Assembly: GCA_013398295.1 (NCBI GenBank)
Contig: VZSF01011151.1
Span: 186,974 to 250,973 of the forward strand
Length of the DNA stretch: 64,000 nucleotides
From: Chionis minor
Taxonomy: Eukaryota; Chordata; Aves; Charadriiformes; Chionididae
Direction: 5' to 3'
Shown: one piece after another, positions 37,401 through 51,224 of the stretch
Position numbering within the stretch: position 1 is the stretch's first letter
Layout: the number at the start of each line of letters is the position of its first letter
Program-made: the position numbers and the translations under genes
The notes under the pieces: generated by a model
The model's input: the letters and a program-made list of their open reading frames with translations, nothing else
Databases searched by the model: none
Told to the model about the DNA's origin: nothing

Positions 37401-40400
37401 ACTTTGAAAATAAAGGGTCATAGGGTCATTAAAGAAATAGTGCTCAGATCATTTAGCTCATTCTGAGACGTGACCATAAATGTCATTGGTTAAATTTAGA
37501 TCATGAAATATTTCCCAAGGGATTTTAAATCTGTGAATATAAAAGAAATTTATACACCAGAAAACTGTAATTGACCCAGTATTCATTCATTTCTGATGGT
37601 CATATGTAAAGGATACAGTGCAGCACCACTGGAAAATGTATGAGGTTTTTTTTTATTTTAAAAGAAGTCACATATTAACAAATCTATGCTTATATTTTGT
37701 GAGAAATTATATACGTGCAGAAAAATTAAATGTTGCTTTTCTAATCTGTGAAAAAGAATTAAGTTCTCTCGTGAAGCAGAATTCATTAATGCCATTGGTG
37801 CAACTTACACTCCCAGGCAACTTAGAGACTTTGGAGGCTGAAATATTTCAGATTTTATATATATATATTTTTTCCATCTTTGTTTCCATTTGCATGTGCT
37901 CAGTTTATTAAAACCTTTGAAATAATTTTCCTATGGAAACCTGATAGAAATTATTTGAAAGCTATCAGCATGTTCATTCCAGTAAATTGCAGATTTACTT
38001 ATTTGTAGATCTATAAGACGTAGGTCTTGGGAAAAGCTAAGAAGTGATTCATCCTGTGCTGTGCAAGGTACTGACAGAGACAAACTCTCTGGGTTCTGGA
38101 GGAACATGGACCGTGCCCCATACTCTAGCAGCTACAGCTTACTACATCACAACAAGGTGAGTTAAGGATATTGCTTATTCATGAATTCACTGCCTTAATT
38201 GCACTAAACATGTTATTCAACACAGATTTTAATTTAGTTTTTCGTTTGGGTGCTCAAGCTAGTAGCACAATATAGTTTTCAAAATAAAAGATATATGCAA
38301 AAAGTGAGTAGGAAATGTACTGCTTCTGCCTATCATCAGCTATGTGGTTATACCTACTCAGTGTTTCTCTTCCATTTGCCTGCTCTTCTATACGGTTTTA
38401 TGCATTGAGGCAGAAGGAAATAAGACCTATTAGGGCACTCATAAATAAAATCAGCGCTGCCGTGACTGGACAAGCTGCTGACAATCCTACAGGATTTTTT
38501 TTTTTCCACATTAGGTATGAAAATTTTTATCAAGGGAAGGTATTTCAGGATATGAATTCATTTTTTTCTTAGGTCAGGAGTACAGGCTTCCCCCTCCATC
38601 TTCCCAACCTTGCATTTACTAGCTTCAGTGGATCTGGGACAGGTCCCAAGCGCACAAGTGCTGTACCCTGCTGTAGAGCTGCTTCAGCTCCTTGTCTGTA
38701 CATTTGTCTCTGAATTGCGTTTGTCAACCTGTCACTCTTGACTCTAACTACCTCCTTTACAGGTTACTCTATAATCATCTTCACTTACAAAGCTCCTGTT
38801 TTGATTTTCAAAACTTCTGTGGACACCACTGGAACTTAAAACACACAGGATGCCATATTAAAAGTGCAACTCCATATAAAAATCTTTTTACTGTTTTCAT
38901 GAAATTGGTACCTCTCCTTGTTGACTCAATGACTGACTGTCAGACAATATTTTTGTATGAGGACCATACTTGTAATGGCACTTACATGGATCTTTTATCT
39001 TTTCGGGTTTTTCTTCTCTTCTTACTCCCTGCCTCACCCCGCCAACCACAACAATATTCTCTGGAAGGGACGGCAAGCAAGTCCAGATTCTTGACAGGTT
39101 TTTTCTAGAAAAGTTCCTCAGATAGTATTACTTTAAAAAAGAGGTATAAGTAAATGCTTTATTAAAGTACTATTGCATAAACTAGGAAAAGATAAAGTGG
39201 TTAGTTTTATGAAGGAGAATGACAATTGTAAATTAAATCCATTTGTTGCTTCTTAGCAGATACCACAAACTTCTTCAATGCAAATAAGTCTTGGACTTTT
39301 CCCATAGAGTATTTCAGTTTACATACTTTTTTCCCCACTTTTTTCTTTTTTTTTTTTAAATCTCTTTTCTCCTTCAATAATTTTTGTACCTTTTCATAAA
39401 ATTCCCATCTGGGCACCCAAAACTTCTTACACTGCTAACTCATCAGTTCGCACTTCACAAAGAATGGTTTTCAACTCAATCAGTCATGCTGAATTACTGT
39501 AAGTCTACAATGCTCATGACCGTGGCATGAAAATATATTTGTCCAGTTGTTAAATATTCCATGAAATAAATTAGACTGCTGCATTATGCAATGTAACTGT
39601 TTTATGCATCATTGTGTTCTTTATACAGATTGAACTTGTCTGCGTAAAGAGAGATTTGGTAAGTTAACTGCCTCAGCATCCGAAAGCCTGTAAACTCATT
39701 TTTCTATGCTGAAGTAATGTGAAATGGCAGGGAGCAGGAAAAGAGAAACTGGGGACAATTCTAAGAGAAACAGCTCACTTTCTCTGAGCTTCCTGGGTCA
39801 TTATATACAGAGTGCAGGGTTTGATTTTTTTTCCCCTTCTTGTCTGCCTTCTGAAAATGGGGATATGAGGCTTCTTGAGTCTGTGGAAACTTAAATCGCT
39901 GCATATCTGCTTTAGTATTTGTGAGGTGAGTGCTCTAACGACCACGTGACAGTCTCAAAGGTTCATTTAACACCACTATAGCAACCAGTAAATAATTAAA
40001 CATAGTGCTCTGTCTCAAACTCCAAAGCTAAAGAGACAGGGATAATGAGAGGCTCCTTGGGCAAAGGACACAGTTTTCATTAAATCATTGTGTTATATTA
40101 TTTTCTAAGTGGGTATTTCTTACTTTCTTTCATTTCAACTGTTCTCATTTAACTAGAGCACAGAGACACAGGTACCGAATGTACATCTTAATGCTGTGAA
40201 ATAAGAAAGGCTAAATTCTGCCTGCAGAGAGATACTGAACATTGACACCAGCTGGGGGAAGTTTGAGGACAGATATGGCAAGGTTAGTTCAGCTGACAGG
40301 TGAAAAATATTTTAGTTATGCTATCTAAATTGATTCAGTGCAAAATTAGCCCTGTAGATAGATGATGGACTGTAAACATGATTCTTTGCTGCTGTGAAAA

Positions 40401-43400
40401 GATGAGTTCTACATACATACCTGGAATAACTCTTTGTATCTGAATTGACTTCTGTTAAGCTGATGATTCCAACCACAATGATTTGTCTTGTCTACAGAAT
40501 GAATGGCAGTGATTCAGAAGGAATGGACTTTGGCCTTGTTCTTTGTGGACATGAAGTGCGAGTACATAACAGCTACTTTACTTCAAGAGGAAAATTGGCA
40601 ACTCATGAATGCATAGCTCTTTCCCCAAGGCCAGCCAGTGAAGTGCCATTGGTAGCATCATTAGAGCTTCCATCTGTCCTGAAATAAGGGCACCTTCTCT
40701 GTGTCTCCCTGGCAGGAGGAGGGTATAGAAAATGGCAACACCTAGAATGATGGTTTGGAAGGAAATTAAAAATCCAATTGCAGGCCAATTATTAAACAGT
40801 TTTCCAGTGGTTTTCACCCTAGTTAGATTGCTAGTACAACAGTGTCAAGAAAGGTAGAGGTCGGGGGATCAAGTTCCTAAATACACAGGGTGACAGTAAC
40901 TGCATCCCCTTCGAAAAGTCAGAGGCAATGAAGACTAGCTTTTTGACAGCAAAAGAAGTGAGCCACAAAGATCCAGCTGAGATGCTTTTTAAAGATAAGT
41001 TTAAAAAATGTAATGGTTATTAATGTGCATTTGTCTTCTACATCTAACAAGCTGAATTAGACTAGAGTAACATGTTTAAAAAGAGATCCAATTCTTATTT
41101 TTCTCACAACTATCTACTAAAAAATGTATAGTTTTCTCTAAAACTTTTGGCCTGCGGGCCCAAATTTTTCATCCAGCAAATCAGAAATAAAAGCAAAATG
41201 GGAGACAGGATAAAGCATTTTAAAATGACTTTATAAGGACAGACTATTAAGGCTTACTGCAGGCTCACACGATTTCCTTAATAGATTATCTGTTTTCCTG
41301 TAATGGATAAAATTTGTCAAACATTTTCAGTGCAATGATGTGCTCTGCTTATGCCAAGAATCTAGGAGTGTAAGGAGGAATTTTATTTTCTTTTCACAGG
41401 GGAATTGGAAAGGGAAAGAAAAATGGACTCCGCATTCAGAGGCACATGCCGTTTGTTACAACGAACATCCTGTCTGTGTGCCCCAGGTTTGAGATGCTGA
41501 AGGAGGTGCGACACTACTGCTGAAGGAACAAAAGCAGCTATCCTAGTTTATGGATGACAACCAGCAGCATATCCACCACATTAGAATATTGCACCTCTAG
41601 AAAAACATGTTATAGTGGCTGCTGACTTCTGTTTTCCTTTAATTTACTTCACCAAAAGCTGACAGATTGATTGCTTAGCATTGGTTATTAACTTTTACAA
41701 TTCTGGCAGCTGTCATGGACAATCATGTAATTCAGAAACCTTGAATACTTCAGGCTTCTTTTTGTCTTTAAGGCAAGAAAAAAAAAAAATATATAACTTG
41801 CCCTGTAAGCTAATAGCATGTTGACAGTGTGACATCTCACCGTTGAGTGCAGGGTGTAATGGATGGGACTGGCATTCTTAAACAACGCAATCACTGTCAG
41901 AGTGTTGATGTGACTGAAAAAAAGAAGTCCATCTAAACACACATAAATGGAAGCCATTTTCAGAATTACCTGTCCATCTTGATAATTTATAAGTAAGGCT
42001 ATCTACTGATGGCACGACTTGCGTGTCTCCTCTGTTTACAAATGCTATGGTAACCTGAGCCTTGGGGTTTAACTAAACCTGATTTAGTAGAGTTGAACTT
42101 CAGAAGCAAGACATTAGACATCTGTTTCTGCAACTCAGAAGGTCTTTAGTATGCTCAAATGCTGTTGATTCTTCTGCTTTTTCAGACTTCACAAGAATCC
42201 TAATGAGTTGATGGGATGTGGGGGAATGTCGCTGAAATGCAGAGATTCACACAGGGAGCTTCCTGCACAACGAGCAAGTGCTATGTATCAACAGCTAAGC
42301 TGGAAAGGAAGGTATTTCCTCTCAGGTTTCATACCTTGGTCTCACCTTGTTTTTCATTTTCTTCTAATTATTACATAAATTAATGTTTTTTCCTACTCAT
42401 TTTCATTTCATGTGATTCATGGGTGGTTTGTCTTTACTCTGCTGATAGAATAGACTGACATGCTGCATGCGATGAAATAAGCAACATGTCAGAAAAAAAA
42501 GTAGACTAAACATGGATGAAAAGCCTGAGGGAAAACTTGTCTACTGTGAAGTATTCCCACCAGGTATCATTAAACTGTACAATACAAATCTGTTAGGAGC
42601 CTTGCAATATGCTTAAAACTAAGAGTTAACATGTCCTTAGATTCAGATCTCATCTAAATCTTGAAGGATGTGCTCAAGGTATGGGGCTGTCTAGTCAGTC
42701 AGCTGCCTGGAAAGGAAGTCTTGATCACAGTGAGGAATTGTGAAACAAAATGAAAGAAGGAATGAAACAATTAAGATGATCTTCACTAAAAAATGGAATT
42801 AATTTTTCATTTCATTATTAATTCACTAATGAATGTAATTAATTTATTGGCCATTAACGCTGCTATTTGCATTTCCATTAGGTGCTCTGGATTAAAGCAG
42901 AATGTGACTTTCCTATTTGTTAGTATAACACATCTCAAATGCTGCAGCCAGACAGTGAACTCCTCTTCAACAGTGCTATCCAGATTTATGCCACTGGATT
43001 ATTTGGTCTCTCTAAACTGCTTGCTGAGGTTGGTAATAACTTAAAAGACAGCATGAATTGCTTTGAACAGGTCAGATATAGGACAGCGGCAAAAAAAGAG
43101 CACTTACATTATAAATAGATCCTTTTCTTTATAGGATACCTAAGGCTGTTACCACTTTAAATTATTTGCTCTCCTTCCACTGCCCCACTGCTTAGAAGGC
43201 TAGTATCCTACATCAAAATACCTCAGAGGCTGTATTTTCACTGTTCAAGAGGTAGATGGATTTGTGGGAGACCTATGCACATAAGCAAATTTCACACTTA
43301 GAAAAGAAAAACATAAACTGCAGATAGTGCAGAGAAGTTTGAGAGCCTGCATTTGTTTGGGAACATCTTTTCTCAACACGGCTTTCCCATTTTGCAGTGT

Positions 43401-45065
43401 CATCATTGCTATGGGATGCCAGGTGTTCTCCCAGTGTGAGAAGGATTTCCCTACATGCAGTAGGAGGTGGATGGAGAGAAATTTCAATCAGATCAAATTT
43501 CAGTTTGGAGCTCAAGCATTAACTAGTGCTTCTCCCTTCCTCAGCTAGTAATAAGGCCTGGACTACAGACACTGTTGTTCTTGGAGTATGCTAATATTAC
43601 ACCTCTACAGTCTTGTCTAAATGAGCTTACTGAAATGTGTAAGTAATATTGTCAATGATATGCAAGAAAAATCAAGTTCAGTCTCTCTAATCAATGCTAG
43701 CTTGGCGAGTCCAATGAGTCAAACAAACAGTCAATGAAAAAGGCTGATCTATGTCACTGCAATCGGCTACAAATTGCATCTGAATCAGAAAGCACAGTTT
43801 TTACATGGTTACTTTAGAAAGGATAATCTTCACAGGTAGTCTTACACCATGTCTGCAGAAAAAAAATCTGTCAAGAAATACAGAATCAGTGAAGAATTCC
43901 ACTATCAGAAAGTTTTACAACATCCTTTCCTTGAATAACATTAAAAAGCTGGCTTTTCCAAGAAACGGCTAAGATCTTTTGAAGGAGGAAGTATAGCTCA
44001 TTATTTCTAGTTCTGTTAACCATTTCTAAACAGAAGAAAGGTATTTTTTGCCACAGTCTAGGTATTCAGTAATGAGTGTTGGTATTTCAGAAAACCTTAG
44101 GGTGTGGCACAAAGTTTCATAGGACAAGGACACTAGGTCACAGTAAGATCAAAAGTGGGTGAGATTTTAATTTGTAAATAGAAAGGTGACATTTTCCTTA
44201 AAACTTTGCTGCTGGTGAAAGCTATTTTATAATTGCAGCATACATATTTTTACTGTGTTGCATCAGACACCGAATGGCAGAGTTAGAGGCCAGATGATAG
44301 TTGTCAGGTGAGCTTAATCTTTCACTGTCTGGCTCAACACTGTTTCTTTGCGACATAAAGGCATTTGAAAAATCTGACTGTAAACATCTGACATAATATC
44401 TAACATGACAGACTAAAATTGCTTGAGCTTGTTTTCCAGCTTCTGTTTGAGTGCACAAATCTTTAAGAAATAAAAGTAGACTGCTTTCCCTGAGGGTTTT
44501 CTTCAAGTGTTGCTGTTATGCTGTGACAGATTGCAAAAAGGTGGAAGAGAAACTGGATTCCTCCCAGGACCAAAACCATTAATGAGACAGGGAAGCACTC
44601 ACCTTTAAGTCACTTTTTGAACCACCACACAAGATCAGTGCTGAAGTTTTTCTACAAACTGATGCTCATTCCCTAACCTTTGTGAAACGCCGTGCTGGCT
44701 CAGCCCAGCAAGGTGCTTTGACGTGCATCACCTAACTTTTGATAGAGAGTCTGACTCCCATTGCTCACTCGCCTGCTTTTAGGGGTGCCTTCATCCTTCA
44801 CCCTTCTAGACTGGAGCCCTGCTGCATGCTCCGGTCACAGGTGACACATTTTCTCTGTAGTCTTACATCCAAACCCGAGGCAAATGACCTGAAAGAAATT
44901 CAAGGATAGCACACAGCTACAATGTAAGATCATGAACACATCTGATGCCAGCACTGCCATTGAACAGGGCTTTGCCCTTTGGACACATTCTTTCCATCAT
45001 AGTAAATCCATACCTAGATTAGACTAATTGTAGCTCTCTGGAGACTAGGCCTGAGGTGCTGATGG
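34426..45065. other. Long non-coding stretch, mostly unique
   Basis: No gene or clear mobile element recognised. CAAA-type A-rich sequence lies at 34830-34865. 35980-36260 is more GC-rich than its surroundings and carries overlapping frames on both strands (138 codons plus at 35805-36221, 77 codons minus), none with a recognisable domain. T- and A-runs occur near 38498-38507 and 41769-41780. The 138-codon frame at 38692-39108 is low in GC with no identifiable content. An octamer/TAAT cluster at 42795-42880 is listed separately. Confidence 0.5.
42795..42880 (+). promoter_or_regulatory. POU octamer next to homeodomain-type TAAT cluster
   Basis: An exact octamer ATTTGCAT lies at 42865-42872. 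It is preceded within 70 bp by several ATTAAT/TTAATT words and a CCATTAAC motif. Octamer plus TAAT clusters are typical of POU/homeodomain enhancers. In AT-rich DNA the TAAT words recur by chance, so this is only a candidate. Confidence 0.25.
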
Positions 45066-45471
45066 AATAGAACCGTAGAATCATAGAACCACTTGGGTTG
45101 GAAGAGATCAAGTTCAAGATCATCGAGTCCAACCATAAACCTATGCCAAAACCACCCCTAAACCATGTCCCACAGCACCACATCTAGCCTTCTTTTAAAT
45201 ACCTCCAGGGATGATTCTATCACCTCCCTGGGCAGCCTGTTCCAATACTTGATAACCCTTTCGGTAAAGAAGTTTTTCCTAATATCCAACCTAAACCTCC
45301 CCGGCACAACCTGAGGCCATTTCCTCTTGTCCTATCGCTTGTTACTTGGGAGAAGAGATTGACCCCCACCTCGCTACAACCTCCTTTCAGGTAGTTGTAG
45401 AGAGTGATAAGGTCTCCCTTCAATCTTCTCTTCTCCAGGCTAAACAATCCCAGCTCTCTCAGCCGCTCCTG
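45066..45471 (-). mobile_element. CR1 3' fragment, same subfamily as the copy at 10391
   Basis: The plus strand begins with the antisense tail (AATAGAACCGTAGAATCATA). It continues through the 3' untranslated block and the last ~100 codons of ORF2, ending at CAGCCGCTCCTGAG. Compared with 10391-11024 it is nearly collinear, including the GGTTTAGG.TGGTTTTGGCAT block, so both derive from one subfamily. It was 5'-truncated on insertion. The tail is short and slightly varied. Confidence 0.93.
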
Positions 45472-45474
45472 AGT
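45220..45474 (-). pseudogene. CR1 ORF2 C-terminal fragment with one-base frameshift
   Basis: The minus-strand frame reads [19 protein letters not shown], then [15 protein letters not shown], then [15 protein letters not shown]. It then leaves the CR1 frame ([14 protein letters not shown] instead of a [15 protein letters not shown] sequence). Direct comparison with the copy at 10391 shows one base missing in the G-run at about 45299-45303, which explains the shift. It ends in an out-of-frame region. No function is retained. Confidence 0.82.
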
Positions 45475-45784
45475 ATGTTGTCTGTTCTGCAGATGAATAT
45501 CAGTTTGGAGAATCTGGACTTCTGCTAGCATACTTTCTCAAAAGGGTACTCTAGAAGAATGATATTTTCATAGGCAGAACTGCCAATCCAGCATCCCCTG
45601 TTATGAAGACTGTAGTGAGAACAGAGAAAGACAAACTCAGGAGCCAGAGGGAGTTGAAATATGAGCAGTTGGCAAGCAAGAGCTAACATGGTGAACAAGA
45701 GAAGAAAAGCAACAACCAGGTAGAAGACAGGACTCCACCAGAAAAACAGAAGTGTGTAAACATTGGATAATTTTAACTTAAGTG

Positions 45785-45834
45785 CAAACTGAGTTCCAGG
45801 CTTTAGGTACAAACTGAGTTGCAGGCTTTTCTGT
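45785..45834 (+). repeat. 25-bp tandem duplication, two copies
   Basis: CAAACTGAGTTCCAGGCTTT at 45785 recurs at 45810 as CAAACTGAGTTGCAGGCTTT, a period of 25 bp with one clear mismatch in the shared part. The array is short and has no associated element. Confidence 0.85.
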
Positions 45835-46439
45835 TCCTGTGTCCACCAAGTGGGCATGGAGCTGACAGGCTAACTGCATTTCTCCAGTGATGCTGATGAG
45901 TCCCCAAGATCAACTCTGATTATCTTGTGTATTACCAGCTTTGTACCATTAAACTGATAATCATAGCCGGAGAGGTCAATAGAATTTACAGAATTTGAAG
46001 GATTTCTTATGTGAGATGAAATTATGGATAAGTTTCAGAAATTGTATTAAAGTACAAGCTGGAAAAAAGATGTTTAGGTTGATAAGTCAAGCATTCAGAG
46101 GATACCATATATATCCAGCTTGTAAATTATGAAATAGTATTTATTTATATGATCAAATAGCAGTTTTCTATTTATCCACATCTCCTCAAGAAGTTGTGTG
46201 CTTTTTTCAACATAATGCCAGAATATACAAACAAAAAAATACTCTCCTGGGTCACATGAGCAGTCTGTCATGCCGAGTGTTGTATGCACTACGTGTCAGT
46301 AAGATAAGCAGTCTAAGGAAAGCGTTTCAGGCTGGTCACCCTCTCGTCCCCTTCACTTCATCGTCCCCCAGATTTTTGGTGCATTAGGGATATTCGAGAG
46401 CACATCCCTGTCTTTTCTATTTAAAATTCATGTAGGGAC

Positions 46440-46700
46440 TTGCTGTCCACAGAGTGGAGTAGACATCTGGAAGTCATCTGTCTCTGTCTGAGGATAGGAT
46501 TAGTTATCCTTGACAGATACATATCCAATGTATTCAAAAAAATCCCTGGTGAGGAGCTCTCCCTTGCCTTTTCTAATACCATCTACCTGGTCTGCTTACC
46601 TTCAGAAATCTTTCCCTGATGTTTAACCTAACCCTCCTTTCTCGCTTTTAAGCCATTATTTCTTAACCCTCACGCTATCAGCACAGCAGTAAACTTTTCT
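46440..46700 (-). mobile_element. Old CR1-like LINE 3' fragment
   Basis: The sequence TTTCCCTGATGTTTAACCTA, then CCCTCCTTTCTCGCTTTTAA and GCCATTATTTCTTAACCC, matches the antisense CR1 C-terminal segment (tttcctaatgtctaacctaaacctcccttgctgcaatttaagcccattgcttcttgtcc) with many changes. Upstream, ATCCCTGGTGAGGAGCT fits the preceding block. Ends are approximate. It is an older layer than the neighbouring 45066 copy. Confidence 0.55.
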
Positions 46701-49700
46701 ACTTTTCCCAGCAGTTCTACGGAAGCAATTTGCAGCAAGCTAAATACACCGTCATAACACAGTAGTTGAAGTGAGCACCGGCAACAAAAATCCACTGTGC
46801 CTTAAGATGTCTGCACCGTGGGTACTCTGGCAGCATGAACATACCAGAGACCATTCTCTGGCACTGGGGCCAACTGGGCTGGAATGGCCTTTGTGTGCTA
46901 AACACTCACTCTCCAAGGTAGGCTGGACGTCAGCTGAAACCACACTGGCTACTGCCGCAATATCTGGTCAGCCTAGGTGGTCATATCCCTTGCCCTGGTG
47001 TGGTTTAATTTACTAGTGTATAGTCTAACCTATGCAAACCAAAGTAAGATAAGGAGGCAAGCACTGACACAGCCTGCTGAAGTATTGCAATTCTTTATTT
47101 CTCGTTTACTTTATTAATTACGGAAAGCTACTTGTTCGGGTACTGGACCTGTAAGTACCTCAAGGAGTAAAATAGCATTAGCACATATGCACAAATATAA
47201 ATCTTGTTTTTTAAGCTTTCTTTTCTTCCCCTCCATTACTCATAACAAAGCTTTTACATGTGCTTGCAGTCTCCCTTTATTTTTGAACTCCTTCTTTTCC
47301 ATCGTTTTCAGTTCCAACCACATAATTTTTATTTCTTATTTTGCAGCATTTCTAAGAATTGACCTTTTATCTGACCTTTCCGCTGAATCCATTCCACACG
47401 CCTTTGCCTATATAACTTTCACAATGGATTTTTGACCCTTTGATGTCTTCTGACCATGCTGATGAAACACAGCAGCATATATGATCTCTCCCAACCCAGC
47501 AATGTCACCTCACTCTTTGCACCTGTCATTAGCCTTAGCACTTTGTTTATCCAGGCTGAATACCATTTTCAACCTGTGCACAGTTTTCCTGTCGAACACA
47601 GACCCAGTTTCTCCCAGCATCCTCTTTCAGCATGTCCAGTTCCAGTGACACAGGAGTCTTTGTATATTGCTCTTTCTTCTGTTTTGTTAAGCATTTCCTC
47701 CCCCATGCTTGTGGTAAAGCTCCTTTCCCATTGTATCAACTCGTAGTCCTTTGTTTCTTCACTACCCTTTTCCATTCACTCGCTTTACCAAAAGCAATTT
47801 CCTTCCCCAATCATCAGATAATATTTATGCATTCAAATCTGTGAACAATAATAGAAATAACCTATTTCAGAAGCAGAAAGGCCAAATAGCCAAAATTAAG
47901 CTGTTTCACTTGATGGGAACTGCTTTCTGTGCTGTCTTGTCCTTCAAATACCATTTCAGCCCTAGTTTAGCTTTTCTTACTGAACTAAGAGTTTGCTTAT
48001 CAGCTGATAATATGAAAGATTGCAACTTCTCATATCCAGCCTAGACAGTACCTTATAAGCAGTCCCTTTGCCAGGAAGAAAACATCAATACAAATACGAT
48101 TTATCTTCCACTCGTCACCTAGAGGTGTTCTCAGGCACTTTGGAAGCAGATCTGGAGTCCACGTGCGGGAAGAGCACCAGCACACAACCTCAACACCAGG
48201 CAGCACAAGCGTGCCCAGTTAAAGCGTGCGTCTGTACAGAGAAGGATTTGACAGGCACAGACACTTATGCAGCTCTGCAGAGCTAGGTACATGTCTCCAG
48301 TTTAAATCTAAACCTGAAACTCTGGTAGAAAGTTTTAAGCAGAGTAGAATTCAAAGGAATTTGCCCCTCTCCCCCACACTACCTGTACTCTTGCAGTGTT
48401 TGTAAGCAAAGGTCCCTGAATGGTCTTATTTGATGAACTTTCCTAACCCGTGGCCCCCTCTCCAGTGCCCTCTGCGCTCAAACTCACTGAGCTCAGCAGC
48501 CCAGCTGGCACTTAGCACTCCACATCCTTTTCACGCTGGAGATAGCACGGGCATTTCTTCTCGTCACTTACATAGATTTAAGCAAATTGGATCGTATTCC
48601 TCTTTCACGTTTCCTCCCTAACACAAGACTTATTTCATTCACACTCTTGCGTCCACTTTGGAAGACTTCGCAGGTCAAAATACTTGTACACATCAAAGCA
48701 AAACTCCCCAGGCTGCTCATAAATAACTCTACAAGCATAAACAACCATATCATGCTACTATGAGAACACTTTTTTTCACTACAAAATCTTCAGAAGATGA
48801 ACATACTTTAAGATTTATATTATCTTTTCTTTCTTGCAGAAGACGATCTAGGAGCAAAGACAGATTATGATGCAGAAAATGCAGGAAAAGCTTCTCTTGT
48901 CTGATTAGGTTACTAAGGCACTATTAGGTATGAGGAGGAGATTGATCCAGAGGAATCAATTGTGCTGGAAAAGGTTATATATGTTTTCTTAAAGAAAATA
49001 GAAGTAGGAGGAGGGGAAATCACAACACAGGCAAAAATAGCTTTTGATAAGCTGCCCTTGGTTGCCATGGTTCCTTACTTGTCCTGTCAATAATAATCAT
49101 GAATAATAATACCTATATGAGAGTCAGACATGATCACACTGTTTATTGCTACCCTCACAAACGTACAGAAATTGTTACTCCTGCACCATGCTGAACCTTT
49201 CTTCCTCCTTGAACAGAGCATGATGCCATACTGTGGGACCACTTCAAACAGGTCTTGAAGTTCACAAACACCTTGGGGCCTCAGAAGTAGGATGCTGTGG
49301 GCTTCATTTTTTCCCTGTACTCGATGACATTCTTGCTCTTTTCCCCTTCAGAGGCCACACGGTGCCTCCTACCCGGTATGTGTCCCCACTGAGGGCTGCA
49401 TCCCCACTCCTCTCTCAAGGGCTCTCCAGAGACATTCTCTGCGAGGGTACAGCTCTCAGGTCCCTCCTACCTCCCTGATGCAGCAAAAGCGTAGAAATAA
49501 CAAGCAAAATGGTTGACAATTGTCCCTGTAAAGTATGTCAGGACAAAACAGTGCAAGTGTGAATATTTTCTTGTGGCTCTACTGAAGGAAAGATGTGCTT
49601 TCTTTTCAACTAGCTGCCTTCTGGCTCTTTTCCGTGGCAGAAGCAAGGGCCATGGACACAGCAAATGTCCTTTGGCAGGGGGAGGGGAGTAAGCACCTGA

Positions 49701-50214
49701 GGTTTTCACACTTGGTCAGGTATTGATCTCTACCTGCATTGCAGTGAATCCACATCAAGTAACACATTGGTGTTCCTGAGAACAGGTACTTAACTGCTAG
49801 ATTTTAATTGCTTCATAAATTAATAGATGCACCAAAGCCCTTTGCTTTGTTGCAGGAAACTGTGTTTAAGAATAGTCTAGGGCTCAACTCCTGTCCTTCA
49901 CACCCCACACCTCCCTTCAGTTTCTCTCAGCTTTCTACATATAGGTTTAGCAGGTGTGACCTTAGAGGCAGGTGTCACTGTTCAGCAGTATCTTGCCTTT
50001 GGCATAAGCTCACATTTTCCACTGAGTTCTGAGCTTCAAAAGCATCCAGGATCGGCTGCATTGCAAGCAAGTGGTAGTATTTTGCAGCTTTGAGAAGCAG
50101 AGCAGGCAGGTACCTTCATGTCAAAGCCATTGCTTTTTGAATGTCAAATCATCCATTCTTTTTTCATTCAAATTTTATTAAGAAAAGAGATAAGCACACG
50201 AGCTATGTTTACCT

Positions 50215-50350
50215 CCTGAAAATATTGAATTTTTAATTATATTTTACATTAAAATAATTAAACATTAAGTTAAAAGCTAATTATGTAGCTATTGTAATAA
50301 ATGAATAACAAATTAAGAGATACTATAGTCATGTGTATTATTGTTGTGTT
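50215..50350. promoter_or_regulatory. TAAT-rich block, possible homeodomain-type element
   Basis: Within about 135 bp there are repeated TTTTTAATTATA, AAATAATTAAAC, GCTAATTATG and AATAAATGAATAAC words with very low GC. Such blocks occur in conserved developmental enhancers but also arise from plain AT-richness. No conservation data are available here. Confidence 0.2.
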
Positions 50351-51224
50351 CAACAGTCCTCTTATCTAAATCTCATATTGAATCTCTTGATTACATAAAA
50401 GTTTTTCCAATGGTGAAAGTTGCTCTGATAAGAGGCACTGCCTTCATCTGCATGTTTGCTCCATGGCATCCTTAGATACTAGCACAGCTGTAGCCTTATC
50501 ATTACAGACCCTTTCTTCCCCTGTACCAAAGGGCCAAAGAAATCCAGACTGCTCTGGAAAAATCTTGGAAAGATCTTGAAAACATCTTGTAAGGCAAGAT
50601 GCCAAGGGAATAAAAGAGGGAGTTGACTACCATACCCAAATTTTTAAGTTTTTTCTATAGTAACTTCAAATGAGTTTGGGATTTTCCAGAATAACTGGTA
50701 ATGTTCAGTTGCCTTTTTTCCTATTTCCCTTTTTTGGAAATCTTTAATGATTTTATCCTCTGAAAGCAGCATGCTTTACGGTAACTAAAGGTTATGTATT
50801 TGCAAAATTAAGGTGTGCCCCTTTCCAAATAACTTATGAAAGAGTAAGCTTTTCACGTTTTACACCATATAGAAAAAGGAATTATTCTAGTAGAATAGGA
50901 AAGCAAAGACTGAGACAATACTCCAACATTATGGATGCAGCAGCTTAAAGCCTTTGATCCTGAACAGATTTTAGATATTGTCACTTGCACATTTATGAGA
51001 GTAGATGGGAGGAGAGATTAGAAGTAGCAAAATATTGGTATAGAACAAACATGATGTGTTCTGCTTATGTTTTAACAACATAACTGCTCTCATGTTGATT
51101 TATATACTTTCTTAATTTGCAAGATGTGTTGAAAGTGACAGCCAGCCACCAAAAAGAAATTGTTCTCAGACGGCACAGGAACATCTACTTCTATAGGAAC
51201 TTGGATCTAGAGTCAGTCCCATTT

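Noticed and set aside
38692..39108. 138-codon plus-strand frame
   Set aside because: No recognisable motif, composition like surrounding non-coding DNA, and length within chance expectation for 64 kb.
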